Positions 38,090-47,068 of a stretch of DNA of 64,000 bases are shown here, piece by piece; positions within the stretch are counted from its first letter, which is position 1, and every line of letters starts with the position of its first letter. The DNA comes from Chlorobiota bacterium (GTDB lineage Bacteria > Bacteroidota > Chlorobiia > Chlorobiales > Chlorobiaceae): the NCBI GenBank assembly GCA_016866305.1, contig VGMX01000010.1, positions 17,165 to 81,164 of the forward strand, given 5' to 3'. The position numbers and the translations under genes are program-made. A model generated the notes under the pieces. That model saw nothing but the letters and a program-made list of their open reading frames with translations. It did no database searches and was not told where the DNA came from.

Positions 38090-39124
38090 ATGCAGAGCAC
38101 TACCGGACCCGGGCAACCTCCCGCAAAACGATCACTGAAAAAAGGCCCGGGCCTGCTGATCTCGATCAGTGTCATCAGCATGGTCTGTTTCCTCGGTGTC
38201 GTATTGTGGGTAAACTGGGAAAAACCCCGCATTCAGCCGGAACCGCTCTCTCCTGAACTGAAAAGCCTCATCAGCAGCATTCCGGGCAAATCGGATGCCC
38301 TGATCTACCTCGGCATGAAGGATATCCGGCAGAGTCCCTTCTGGCAGAAGGTCATGCCGGATTCGATAAAAAAAACTCCGATTATCAGCATGGGGGGGAA
38401 AATCGACAGCCTCGCCAGCAGCAGGGGCATTGTCATGTCGGAAGATATCGATACCCTGTTGCTCTCGTTCCGCCAGACCGGCATAAAAAAGAACGAGTTT
38501 CTGGGCGTGGCGGCAGGTGCTTTTCCGGAAAAAATTCCGGAATCCTTCCTGAAAGAGAAAAGCCTGGAAACCGTTTCAGCCGGCAACAGAACCTGTTACC
38601 GCCTCGACAGGAATTTCTGGGTCTGCCCGCTCGGGCAGCGAAAAATGGCTCTGGCCAGCAGCAGCCAGATGCTCGAAGGGTTTCTCGTGCCTTCAGGAAG
38701 CTTTTTTGAACGGGACTCCCTCGCTGCTGCGCTGATCGACAAGGCGGTCTACAAGTCGCACCTCTGGTTCGCCCTGCCTTCCGCGGAATGGACCAATGGA
38801 GCGCTGCAGAGCCTCACGTCGGCGAACCGCGACATGAAAGGAGTCGGTAATCTCAACCGCATCCGCCATCTCGCACTGTCGGCAAAATTCAATGATGGTA
38901 TCGAAGCGGAAACCGAGTGGGTATACAAAACCCGCCGGGCGGCATTTTTTGCTTCTACCTTTCTGTGGGGAGCCTCCAGACTCACCGGGCTCTCCGAATC
39001 GAGAACGAGCCGGCAGACAAGGGAACTGCTCGACCGGGTGAAGATTCAGCAAAACCTCGAATCGGTCATTATCCGGACGGAACTGCCCGAAAGCATCTTC
39101 AGGAAAACCGGAACCGCACCCTGA
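38090..39124 (+). CDS. Single-pass membrane protein of unknown function
   Basis: A 344-residue protein that I do not recognise. A basic N-terminus (residues 1-23) is followed by one membrane helix (about 23-42) and a large extracytoplasmic domain of about 300 residues. LISSIPGKSDALIYLGMKDIRQSPFW (near 61-86) and VMSEDIDTLLLSFR suggest a repeated alpha/beta unit like DUF3352-type proteins, but weakly. It has no cysteine cluster or lipobox. ATG 38090 is used; the frame is open upstream inside rnhA. Confidence 0.7.
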   Translation: MQSTTGPGQPPAKRSLKKGPGLLISISVISMVCFLGVVLWVNWEKPRIQPEPLSPELKSLISSIPGKSDALIYLGMKDIRQSPFWQKVMPDSIKKTPIISMGGKIDSLASSRGIVMSEDIDTLLLSFRQTGIKKNEFLGVAAGAFPEKIPESFLKEKSLETVSAGNRTCYRLDRNFWVCPLGQRKMALASSSQMLEGFLVPSGSFFERDSLAAALIDKAVYKSHLWFALPSAEWTNGALQSLTSANRDMKGVGNLNRIRHLALSAKFNDGIEAETEWVYKTRRAAFFASTFLWGASRLTGLSESRTSRQTRELLDRVKIQQNLESVIIRTELPESIFRKTGTAP

Positions 39125-39163
39125 ACAGAATGCACAGGACAAACGACCTCCCGCGTCCCTTCC

Positions 39164-40141
39164 TTACCGGCTTTTCCGGAAATACAGATAATGCCCTTTC
39201 CACTCCACAACAAGATTCCCTGAAACCACGATCTTCCGCCCTGGCTGCTTTTCCAGAAGGGAAACAAGGCGCTGGAGCACGGCAGCCTCAGACGGGGCTC
39301 CCGATTCCTGTAACGCCCTTTTGAACAGCTCCTTCTGCTCAAACACCGAGAGTTTGCGCAGCTCGGCAACATCGAGCCGGCCATCCGCAATTGAAAGCCC
39401 GGGGTGATCGGCAATCAGGCGCTCGAAATGGCCCTCGAGAAACTCCTCGAGCTCTCCGGCATGTTCTGAAAGACGCTGAAGCGAGGGAAGAAGTTTGTGA
39501 CGGAAACGCTCCTCGACAAGCGGAATGACCCTGTTGCGGATGAAGTTCCGGTCGTAGTCGTCTCCGAAGTTGCTGGTATCGGCTCGGTACGGGACCCTTT
39601 TTTCATGCAGGTACCCTGTAATATCAGCCTTGTGCAGGAGGAGCAACGGGCGGATGATGGTGCCCCGCATGGCCCTGATGCCCTTGAGACCGGGCATCGA
39701 AGTTCCCCGGAAGAGATTGAACAGCATGGTTTCAGCATTGTCGCTTACATGGTGGCCGGTCGCGATTCTGGTCATCCCGTGCGTTTCCAGAAGCGCGGCG
39801 AACCAGTCATAACGCAACATTCTGGCTGTTTCCTCAACCGATTTCTTCCACAGGGAGGATTTTTCGGTGGTATCGAACCGTTCATGGAAACACGGAACGC
39901 CCAGAAGAGCACACTGTTCGATGACAAACCGCTCATCGTCGTCGCTCTCTTGCCCCCGCAACCGGAAATTGCAGTGAGCTGCGCTGATCCGGCACTTCAC
40001 TACCGGTGACACCGCCAGAAAAAGGTGCAGCAACGCCATGGAATCAGGCCCTCCCGAAACAGCGACAAGCACATGATCACCTTCAGAGACAAGTCGGCGG
40101 GTGTGAAGCTGCTGCAGAAATGTTTTTTCGAGACGGTTCAA
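39164..40141 (-). CDS. tilS: tRNA(Ile)-lysidine synthetase
   Basis: A 325-residue N-type ATP pyrophosphatase that adds lysine to the C34 wobble base of tRNA-Ile2. The PP-loop SGGPDSMALLHL lies at residues 30-41, followed by AAHCNFRLRGQESDDDERFV (near 55-74) and ATGHHVSDNAETMLFNLFRGT (near 131-151). The C-terminal lysine-binding domain is short, ending near residue 325, as in shorter family members. Confidence 0.92.
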   Translation of the reverse strand: MNRLEKTFLQQLHTRRLVSEGDHVLVAVSGGPDSMALLHLFLAVSPVVKCRISAAHCNFRLRGQESDDDERFVIEQCALLGVPCFHERFDTTEKSSLWKKSVEETARMLRYDWFAALLETHGMTRIATGHHVSDNAETMLFNLFRGTSMPGLKGIRAMRGTIIRPLLLLHKADITGYLHEKRVPYRADTSNFGDDYDRNFIRNRVIPLVEERFRHKLLPSLQRLSEHAGELEEFLEGHFERLIADHPGLSIADGRLDVAELRKLSVFEQKELFKRALQESGAPSEAAVLQRLVSLLEKQPGRKIVVSGNLVVEWKGHYLYFRKSR

Positions 40142-40240
40142 CTGATTTTCAGATTTTCATGGTTGCAGGAGAATCACTAAAATGTATTTTTTTCATCCGT
40201 ATTCCCATAACCGCTCCTGTTTCCTGGCAAAAAACAAACC

Positions 40241-40906
40241 ATGGTCACACCCTGGGGTTACCCGACGATTCTGAAAACCGCACTCGCCGCCATGCTGCTC
40301 GCCGGCTCAACCGCGCTCCTCTCATGGCATCTGCTGCCGCCGATACTGCTGTTGTGCATGGTACTCCTGCTCTTTACGCTGTATTTCTTCCGTGACCCGG
40401 AACGAACTCCGGCAGATGAAGCCGAAGCCATCGTTGCCCCGGCCGACGGGAAAATACTGCTGGTGCGAAAGGTGGACAACAGCTTTACCGGCCCATCATC
40501 GACCCTGGTGAGCATTTTCATGTCCCCCTTCAACGTGCATGTCAACCGCATACCGGTTGATGGCACGGTGACACTTCTTGCCTATCATCAGGGAACCTTC
40601 ATGATGGCGTTCGATCACCGGAGCCTGGAAAGCAATGAAAAAATGGACATCGGCATTGAAAACAGCTCGGTGAAGATCCTCTGCAGCCAGGTATCGGGTT
40701 TTTTTGCAAGAAGAATTGTCTGTGCGCTGCAGGAAGGTGACCGGGTGGAGCGGGGAAAGCGGTTCGGCATGATCCGGTTCGGTTCGCGGGTCGATCTTGT
40801 CGTTCCTGCGCATGCAACGGTATCGGTGAAGCCCGGAGAGCGGATAAAAGCCGGAGAGTGCGTGATTGCCCGATACCCGGCGCCCGCAGCAGCGGTTCCG
40901 GCCTGA
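40241..40906 (+). CDS. psd: Phosphatidylserine decarboxylase proenzyme
   Basis: A 221-residue inner-membrane enzyme of the short bacterial group with two N-terminal helices (about residues 10-50). APADGKI (66-72), the MSPFNVHVNR segment (near 94-103) and the self-cleavage site FGSRVDLVVP (near 180-189; the GS pair gives the pyruvoyl Ser) are clear. It makes phosphatidylethanolamine. No pssA gene lies next to it in the window. Confidence 0.92.
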   Translation: MVTPWGYPTILKTALAAMLLAGSTALLSWHLLPPILLLCMVLLLFTLYFFRDPERTPADEAEAIVAPADGKILLVRKVDNSFTGPSSTLVSIFMSPFNVHVNRIPVDGTVTLLAYHQGTFMMAFDHRSLESNEKMDIGIENSSVKILCSQVSGFFARRIVCALQEGDRVERGKRFGMIRFGSRVDLVVPAHATVSVKPGERIKAGECVIARYPAPAAAVPA

Positions 40907-40990
40907 AAATGTTTGGTTTCGGCAGCAGTATTGATTATATAAGTAACAAGCAATATACTTTTCACCCTATCAATCTCCGGAGAAGCCATC

Positions 40991-41203
40991 ATGTTCGGAT
41001 TAGGCGGTCAGGAACTCATTCTCATTCTCTTGATCATACTGCTTCTGTTCGGTGCGAAAAAACTTCCGGAGCTTGCCCGTGGTCTCGGCAAAGGCATGAA
41101 GGAATTCAAAAAAGCGCAGAACGAAATCGAGGACGAATTCAACAAGGTGATGGAGGAACCTCCGAAAAAAACGCCGGAAAATCCAGACGGCACGAAATCC
41201 TGA
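40991..41203 (+). CDS. tatA: Twin-arginine translocase subunit TatA
   Basis: A 70-residue protein: [27 protein letters not shown] holds the membrane helix and the FG hinge, followed by the amphipathic helix [14 protein letters not shown] and an acidic tail. TatA forms the pore-like element for folded protein export. tatC is not in the window. A clear terminator follows. Confidence 0.95.
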   Translation: MFGLGGQELILILLIILLLFGAKKLPELARGLGKGMKEFKKAQNEIEDEFNKVMEEPPKKTPENPDGTKS

Positions 41204-41218
41204 CACTGCGAGATATCC

Positions 41219-41250
41219 CTGAAAAAGCCCTTACAGAAGGGCTTTTTCAG
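41219..41250. terminator. Bidirectional terminator-like hairpin after tatA
   Basis: CTGAAAAAGCCCTT (from 41219) pairs perfectly with AAGGGCTTTTTCAG (to 41250) around ACAG. The A- and T-rich ends make it usable on either strand; on the plus strand it ends tatA transcription. Confidence 0.9.
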
Positions 41251-41358
41251 CGGCTTTTATTCCTCTTGTTTTAGCGTTATCTTTCCTGTGCAGTTACCGG
41301 AAAACCTCTTCTGCGCATCGTGTGAGCGGGGATACCTTGTCTTCAATAGAAGGATAGC

Positions 41359-43065
41359 ATGCTCAGCAGCCTGTACATCAGAAACCTTGCCCTGATCCGC
41401 GAGATCACCGTTGAATTCGCCAAAGGGCTCAGCATTATAACCGGTGAAACCGGTGCTGGCAAATCGATGCTGGTAGGAGGCCTGAGCCTGGTGCTTGGAG
41501 AACGGGCAAGCAGTGATCTTGTCCGTACCGGCGAAAACAAGGCGGTTATCGAAGCCGTATTCACCGGCGACCTCTCCGGCAGGCTTGCTCCCCTCCTGGA
41601 CGAGACCGGCATAGAATGGGGCCCGGAAACCCTCCTGCGCAGGGAAATTTCCGCCTCGGGGCAATCACGCTGCTTCATCAACGACACCCCCTGTCCGGTG
41701 GGCATTCTCAAGCAGGCGGGTGAACTGCTCATCGACCTGCATGGCCAGCACGACCATCAGTTGCTGCTCAATGCTGCATCCCATGAGGCCATGGTTGACG
41801 CTTTCTCCGGCAGCCTTCCCGAAAGCGAGCACTATCGGGAAGCCTATTGCCGTATCAAGCGGCTCTCTGACGAACAGCAGCAGCTCGCCGAACGGTACCG
41901 TCTCGCCATGGAAAGAAAGGAGATGACGGAGTTCCAGTTCGGAGAACTCAGCGAACTTGAGCTGAAGGAAGGCGAGGAGGAAGAGATCGAGAACGAAATC
42001 ATGCTGCTGGAAAATGCCGAAACGCTTTTCGGACTGGGCTCCGAACTTGCAGGACTGCTGTATGAAGGGGATCGCTCCGCATTCGCGGTGCTTTCGTCAG
42101 CCCGCCATCTGCTTGAGCGGCTTGCAGGCATCGACAGACGCTTCGAAGAGCGCATCGAGGAGGTCCGTTCGGCTGAAGGCTCGGTCGAGGAGCTTTACCG
42201 GTACGTGAACCGCTATACGGCCACCGTGGAATTCAACAGCGAGCGGCTCGACACCCTGAGAAGCAGGCAGTACCAGTTGCAGCGAGCCAGGAAAAAGTAT
42301 GGAAAGACCATTGCGGAACTGATCGCATGGCGTGACGAAATGGCCGCCGCTCTTGATATTGAAGAGTCGATTGCCGAAGAAAAAACGAAGCTTGAAAACC
42401 AGATGAGACTGCAGCAGGCGGCTCTTTCCTCGGCGGCGGTGGCCCTCTCGGAAAAGCGGAAAAAGGGCGCTGCCCGACTTGACGAAACCCTGCAGCACGA
42501 GCTCTCGAAGCTCGGCATCTCCGGCGCACGGTTCAGAACGGTTTTCAGTGCCGAACCCGCTCCTGAAGGAGATATCATGCTTGACGGCACCCGGTTCAGG
42601 GCACTGGGAAACGGTCATGAAAAAATCGAGTTCCTCTTTTCGGCAAACACCGGAGAAGATCCCCGGCCTCTTGCGAAAGCTGCTTCCGGCGGGGAAATAT
42701 CGAGGGTTATGCTCGCACTGAAAAGCGCCCTGGCTGAATCGGCGGCGCTGCCGATTCTCGTATTTGACGAAATCGACACCGGTATCAGCGGATCGACGGC
42801 ACGCGCTGTTGCTGCGAGTCTGAAAAGGCTTTCACGCCTGCACCAGATCATCGCCATCACACACCTGCCCCAGATTGCGGCAGTAGCCGACCAGCATCTT
42901 TGGGTCAGTAAAACGACCGGAAACGGCAGAACCGAAACGGAAGTTGTCCGCCTCGACGAAACCGCACACATCAGGGCCGTCGCAACCCTGATCAGCGGCC
43001 GCAGCGTTTCCGAATCCTCCCTGAAACTTGCCGGGGAGCTCGTCAGGGAAGCGAAATCGGTATAG
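41359..43065 (+). CDS. recN: DNA repair protein RecN
   Basis: A 568-residue SMC-like ATPase. It has Walker A GETGAGKSML near residue 30, a QHDHQLLL segment, a long central coiled coil (about 160-380), and the C-terminal ABC signature and Walker B (ASGGEISRVMLALK, PILVFDEIDTGISG). RecN acts in double-strand break repair. ATG 41359 has an AAGGA site upstream. Confidence 0.95.
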   Translation: MLSSLYIRNLALIREITVEFAKGLSIITGETGAGKSMLVGGLSLVLGERASSDLVRTGENKAVIEAVFTGDLSGRLAPLLDETGIEWGPETLLRREISASGQSRCFINDTPCPVGILKQAGELLIDLHGQHDHQLLLNAASHEAMVDAFSGSLPESEHYREAYCRIKRLSDEQQQLAERYRLAMERKEMTEFQFGELSELELKEGEEEEIENEIMLLENAETLFGLGSELAGLLYEGDRSAFAVLSSARHLLERLAGIDRRFEERIEEVRSAEGSVEELYRYVNRYTATVEFNSERLDTLRSRQYQLQRARKKYGKTIAELIAWRDEMAAALDIEESIAEEKTKLENQMRLQQAALSSAAVALSEKRKKGAARLDETLQHELSKLGISGARFRTVFSAEPAPEGDIMLDGTRFRALGNGHEKIEFLFSANTGEDPRPLAKAASGGEISRVMLALKSALAESAALPILVFDEIDTGISGSTARAVAASLKRLSRLHQIIAITHLPQIAAVADQHLWVSKTTGNGRTETEVVRLDETAHIRAVATLISGRSVSESSLKLAGELVREAKSV

Positions 43066-43197
43066 AAACCCGAGGCGAGGCCAGATGCAGGAAAAAGTCA
43101 AAGCGGGTTTTTCCGGATGTCCTTTAGAAAATTCCGGAAAGTTTGCCTTATTAAGGCGTACCGTTAAGCGAACATCATCAACAAGGTTTTCAGACGT

Positions 43198-44103
43198 ATG
43201 TCAACACGACTCATTTCAGGCTCTGCCGTTGCCCTGGTCACACCGTTCGGGCAGGACAGTTCGCTGGATACCGATGCCATAAGAAAACTGGTACGGTTTC
43301 ACATCGAAGCCGGAACCGATATCATCATCCCTTGCGGAACGACCGGCGAGTCGCCGACGCTTTCCGAAAAGGAGCAGGAGGTCATCATCCGTACGGTCAA
43401 GGAGGAGGCCGGAGAACGCATCATGGTTGCTGCCGGTGCCGGCACCAACGCCACCGACCATGCCGTCCGGCTGGCGAAAAATGCCGAAAAGGCCGGAGCA
43501 TCGGCAATCCTGTCCGTAGCGCCCTACTACAACAAACCTTCACAGGAAGGCATGTACCAGCACTACCGGTGCATAGCCGAAGCGGTCTCGGTTCCGGTCA
43601 TCATCTACAACGTTCCCGGCAGGACCGGCAGCAATGTGGCGGCATCGACCATTCTCCGTCTTGCCCGCGATTTTCCGAACATCGCCGCCGTCAAGGAAGC
43701 TTCCGACAACATGGCGCAGATCGCCGAACTGCTCGAGGAGAGGCCGGAACACTTTTCCGTCCTGACCGGTGAGGACTTGCTGATCCTTCCGTTCATGGCG
43801 ATGGGCGGAGACGGTGTGATCTCCGTTGCGGCGAACCAGGTGCCGGCCGCAGTCAGCCAGTTGGTCGATGCCGCCCGAAACGGACGTCTTGAAGAAGCCC
43901 GAACCCTGAACAGCAGATACCGCCGGCTCTTCGGACTGAACTTCATTGAAAGCAATCCCGTACCGGTGAAATACGCGCTTTCGCTGATGGGGATGATCGA
44001 GGAGGTGTACCGGCTTCCGCTGGTGCCGCTGGCCGACGGGAACAAGCGAATCCTGCAGGAGGAGCTGAAGAGACTCGGACTGCTGCAGCAGGGCGGCGAA
44101 TGA
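43198..44103 (+). CDS. dapA: 4-Hydroxy-tetrahydrodipicolinate synthase
   Basis: A 301-residue TIM-barrel enzyme for lysine and diaminopimelate synthesis from aspartate semialdehyde and pyruvate. [11 protein letters not shown] (near residues 44-54), the [14 protein letters not shown] segment (near 108-121), Tyr in [10 protein letters not shown] and the Schiff-base Lys in AVKEASD (near 163) are all present. Length is normal. Confidence 0.96.
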   Translation: MSTRLISGSAVALVTPFGQDSSLDTDAIRKLVRFHIEAGTDIIIPCGTTGESPTLSEKEQEVIIRTVKEEAGERIMVAAGAGTNATDHAVRLAKNAEKAGASAILSVAPYYNKPSQEGMYQHYRCIAEAVSVPVIIYNVPGRTGSNVAASTILRLARDFPNIAAVKEASDNMAQIAELLEERPEHFSVLTGEDLLILPFMAMGGDGVISVAANQVPAAVSQLVDAARNGRLEEARTLNSRYRRLFGLNFIESNPVPVKYALSLMGMIEEVYRLPLVPLADGNKRILQEELKRLGLLQQGGE

Positions 44104-44110
44104 AAAAAAG

Positions 44111-44142
44111 AAAAAGGCAGCCTTGAAAGACTGCCTTTTTTC
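44111..44142 (+). terminator. Terminator after dapA
   Basis: AAGGCAG pairs with CTGCCTT around a ten-base loop, followed by a T run. It lies 8 bases after the dapA stop and could also serve gcvPA from the other strand given the A run on its left. Confidence 0.8.
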
Positions 44143-44179
44143 TTGCAGAAGCGCCGGACCCGCATTGACGCGTTGAGCC

Positions 44180-45511
44180 TTACAGTGCTCCGAGAAGAGC
44201 AGCGAAACGGTCAAGCTCCGCTCTTGTGCGTTTTTCGGTAACCGCGACAAGCAGACCGCTCTGGCCTGAAGCGGAAAGATCATAACCGGCAAAAATCCCC
44301 TTTTCAAGCATGGCGTCAATGATATCGGCGGCCGAAACCGGAGTTTCGAGCACGAACTCGCGAAAGAAAGGGGCGCTGTACTTCAGCGAGTAGCCTGGAA
44401 GCGCCGTGATCCTGTTGGCAAGATAGTGTGCTTTGAGGGCGCACTGTCCAGCGACCTCCCGGATGCCCTCCTTTCCGAGCAACGAGAGATAAACCGCCGC
44501 CTGGAGGGCGCAAAGCGCCTGGTTCGTGCAGATGTTCGAGGTGGCTTTTTCCCTGCGGATATGCTGTTCGCGGGTCTGGAGCGTGAGAATGAAGCCGTCG
44601 TTGCCGTCCCGGTCTCTGGTCATGCCGACAAGACGTCCGGGAATCTTGCGGACATAGGGCTGGCGGACGGTGAATATCCCGAGATAGGGTCCCCCGAAAT
44701 TCTGGTGGTTGCCGAGCGGCTGGCCTTCGCCGACAGCGATATCCGCGCCGTAGCTGCCCGGTGAGGCAAGAATGCCGAGTGAAAGCGGATCGGCTGAAAC
44801 AATAAAAAGCGCCCCGTTTTCACGGGCAACGGCGCCGATCGCCTCGACCTCCTCAAGACATCCGTAGAAGTTCGGCTGCTGTACGACCACGGCTGCCACA
44901 CTGTCGTTCATGAGGTCGTTCAGCGTATCGATGCCGCCAACGCCGTTTTCAAGAGGGTTCTGAAGAATCACTCCATGGCCTGAGGCTTCGAGATAGGTCT
45001 TCAGAACACTGCAGGTACAGGGATTCAGGCTGCCGGCAAGCACAACCTGCTCGCGGCCGGTCACGCTCATGGCCATGAGCACGGCTTCGGCAAGAGCCGT
45101 AGCCCCGTCGTACATCGATGCGTTTGCGACATCCATGTCGTAAAGGCGGCACATCATGCTCTGGTACTCGTAGATCGCCTGCAGCGTACCCTGCGACACC
45201 TCCGCCTGGTAAGGTGTGTAGGCCGTATAGAACTCACTGCGGGAAACAATGCTTTTTACAGCCGAAGGGATGAAATGATCGTAGGCTCCTCCCCCGAGAA
45301 AACTCACAAAACCCGAAGTGCTGCGATTGGCCGATGAAAGGCTTTCAAGCAGTTTCATCACCTCCTGCTCGCTGAGAGCCGGAAACAGCTCGAGCGCTTT
45401 CTTCAGACGGATTTCAGCGGGAATATCGGCAATCAGCTCCTCAAACGACGCTGCACCGATACTCCTGAGCATCTCCTCGCGGTCCCGGTCGGTATTGACG
45501 ATGAATGGCAT
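44180..45511 (-). CDS. gcvPA: Glycine dehydrogenase (decarboxylating) subunit 1
   Basis: A 443-residue fold-type I PLP enzyme half, the alpha subunit of the two-subunit P-protein of the glycine cleavage system. It starts with the [18 protein letters not shown] pattern common to GcvPA, and [15 protein letters not shown] is near residues 69-83. The PLP lysine is on the B subunit (not in this window). It is 35 bases downstream of gcvH on the same strand. Confidence 0.94.
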   Translation of the reverse strand: MPFIVNTDRDREEMLRSIGAASFEELIADIPAEIRLKKALELFPALSEQEVMKLLESLSSANRSTSGFVSFLGGGAYDHFIPSAVKSIVSRSEFYTAYTPYQAEVSQGTLQAIYEYQSMMCRLYDMDVANASMYDGATALAEAVLMAMSVTGREQVVLAGSLNPCTCSVLKTYLEASGHGVILQNPLENGVGGIDTLNDLMNDSVAAVVVQQPNFYGCLEEVEAIGAVARENGALFIVSADPLSLGILASPGSYGADIAVGEGQPLGNHQNFGGPYLGIFTVRQPYVRKIPGRLVGMTRDRDGNDGFILTLQTREQHIRREKATSNICTNQALCALQAAVYLSLLGKEGIREVAGQCALKAHYLANRITALPGYSLKYSAPFFREFVLETPVSAADIIDAMLEKGIFAGYDLSASGQSGLLVAVTEKRTRAELDRFAALLGAL

Positions 45512-45546
45512 GTGTTCAGAATAGATACGTAACTGTTTGAATAAGG

Positions 45547-45930
45547 TTATTCCCCGGTCAGTTCCCGGTATGCTGCGGCATCGAGCAGTTCAGCAACGGA
45601 AGCCGGGTCATCGATACGGATTTTCACGAGCCACCCTTCATTGTAGGGATCCTGGTTGACGATTTCAGCGGCATCGAGCGAGCCGTTGACATCCAGAATC
45701 TCGCCGGCGACCGGAGCAAAAAGATCGGCGACGGTCTTCACCGCTTCAACGGTTCCGAAAACCTCGTGGGCCTTCAGCTTCGTTCCGGCAGGCTTCAGTT
45801 CGACAAAGACAATGTCGCCGAGCTCGGACTGTGCGAAATCGGTAATGCCGACAAGGGCGGTACTGCCGTCATCGAGCATTCTGATCCATTCATGATCCTT
45901 GGTGTAACGAAGATTGTCAGGAATAGTCAT
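45547..45930 (-). CDS. gcvH: Glycine cleavage system H protein
   Basis: A 127-residue lipoyl carrier. The lipoylated lysine is in [21 protein letters not shown] (Lys near residue 65), and the N-terminal [26 protein letters not shown] is diagnostic. It shuttles the aminomethyl group between the P, T and L proteins. First gene of the gcvH-gcvPA unit. Confidence 0.96.
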   Translation of the reverse strand: MTIPDNLRYTKDHEWIRMLDDGSTALVGITDFAQSELGDIVFVELKPAGTKLKAHEVFGTVEAVKTVADLFAPVAGEILDVNGSLDAAEIVNQDPYNEGWLVKIRIDDPASVAELLDAAAYRELTGE

Positions 45931-46024
45931 GGGAAAATATCCTGGTTAAGAGTTGGCTTGAGTATTGATAAGAAACCGTGAGAGGCAAGGTAACATATTT
46001 TTCAAAGAGCTGAAACAGGTGCGC

Positions 46025-46771
46025 TCACGACAGCCGCTGCCGCATGGCTTCATAGAGCAGAATGCCTGCCGTAACACTGACATTGAGCGACTCGACACAT
46101 CCGGCAATGGGAATACGCACCGTACTGTCGCAGAACTTCATGGCTTCCGGGGCAAGGCCGCTCCCTTCTGCGCCAAGTACAAGTACGGTGGGGCCTTTCA
46201 GATCGGCATCGGTGTAGTTGAGCTCCGCATCCATATCGGCGGCAAAAACCCGGAAATTCCTTTCGCGCAGGATCTCGAGCGTGCGCACCAGGCTTTTCAC
46301 CTTGCAGATGCGCATATGCGACAGCGCACCCGCCGAAGCCTTGTGCACCGCGGCGTTTACCGGTGCGCCCCGGCCCTCGATCAAAACGACGCCGTCGGCA
46401 GCAGCAGCTTCGGCCGTGCGGATGATGGCACCCACATTATGCGGATCTTCAAGTCCCTGCAGCACAACAAGCAGCGGACAGGAGTTGCGTGCAGAGGCGA
46501 GTATCTCGTCAATCGTATAAAACGTTATGGCGCTGATCAGGGCGCAAACCCCCTGATGCTTTGACGAACCGGCAATCTGGTTGAGTTTGTCGAGACGTGC
46601 CTTCCCGGTAACCAGCTTGAGCCTGCGGGCGGTGATCAGGATTTCCTTGAGCCTGGGATGAGCGGTATTGAACTGGAAATAGATTTTCTCGATGCTCTCC
46701 GGCTTTTTCTGAAGCAGCTCGAGCACCGCATTGCGGCCGTACACGACATTTTCCGACTGGTCTGTTTGCAT
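46025..46771 (-). CDS. rlmB: 23S rRNA 2'-O-methyltransferase RlmB (SPOUT family)
   Basis: A 248-residue TrmH-family enzyme. The N-terminal substrate-binding domain starts with NVVYGRNAVLELLQ. The knotted SPOUT domain has LQGLEDPHNVGAIIRTAEAA (near residues 102-121), LGAEGSGLAPEAM (near 197-209) and IPIAGCVESLNVSVTAGILLYEA (near 218-240). RlmB modifies G2251 of 23S rRNA in E. coli; a related SPOUT target is possible. Confidence 0.9.
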   Translation of the reverse strand: MQTDQSENVVYGRNAVLELLQKKPESIEKIYFQFNTAHPRLKEILITARRLKLVTGKARLDKLNQIAGSSKHQGVCALISAITFYTIDEILASARNSCPLLVVLQGLEDPHNVGAIIRTAEAAAADGVVLIEGRGAPVNAAVHKASAGALSHMRICKVKSLVRTLEILRERNFRVFAADMDAELNYTDADLKGPTVLVLGAEGSGLAPEAMKFCDSTVRIPIAGCVESLNVSVTAGILLYEAMRQRLS

Positions 46772-47068
46772 GGGTAATGATCTTGCTGATAGGTGCAGTA
46801 CCGGGAACGGCCCGCCCGCCGGGTTGCCGCAGGGCCATATTGCCCGGGATCGGCCCCGTTGTCCGGGTCATCTCTCCGAATGTAATTAAATTGAGTTAAA
46901 TTCAATTTTATTTTATATCTTTCTGATCAATCTCATTTAGCGCTTTTTGATCGCGGATGTAACTTTTTCCCGTCCCCTGAAGTTATCGTTCCGTGACCGT
47001 TGCGTTTTTCGCAGGCGCTGTTTTGCAAGTATGCAAGTATTCAAGTAAATCCAGTAACAACTGCCAGT
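46772..47068. promoter_or_regulatory. Divergent region between rlmB and nifJ with an AT-rich inverted repeat
   Basis: This 297-base region separates two outward-facing genes. It contains the inverted repeat AAATTGA (46888-46894) and TCAATTT (46902-46908), close to further TA-rich sequence (to about 46920), a plausible operator or promoter area for nifJ or rlmB. No gene is supported in it. Confidence 0.45.
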
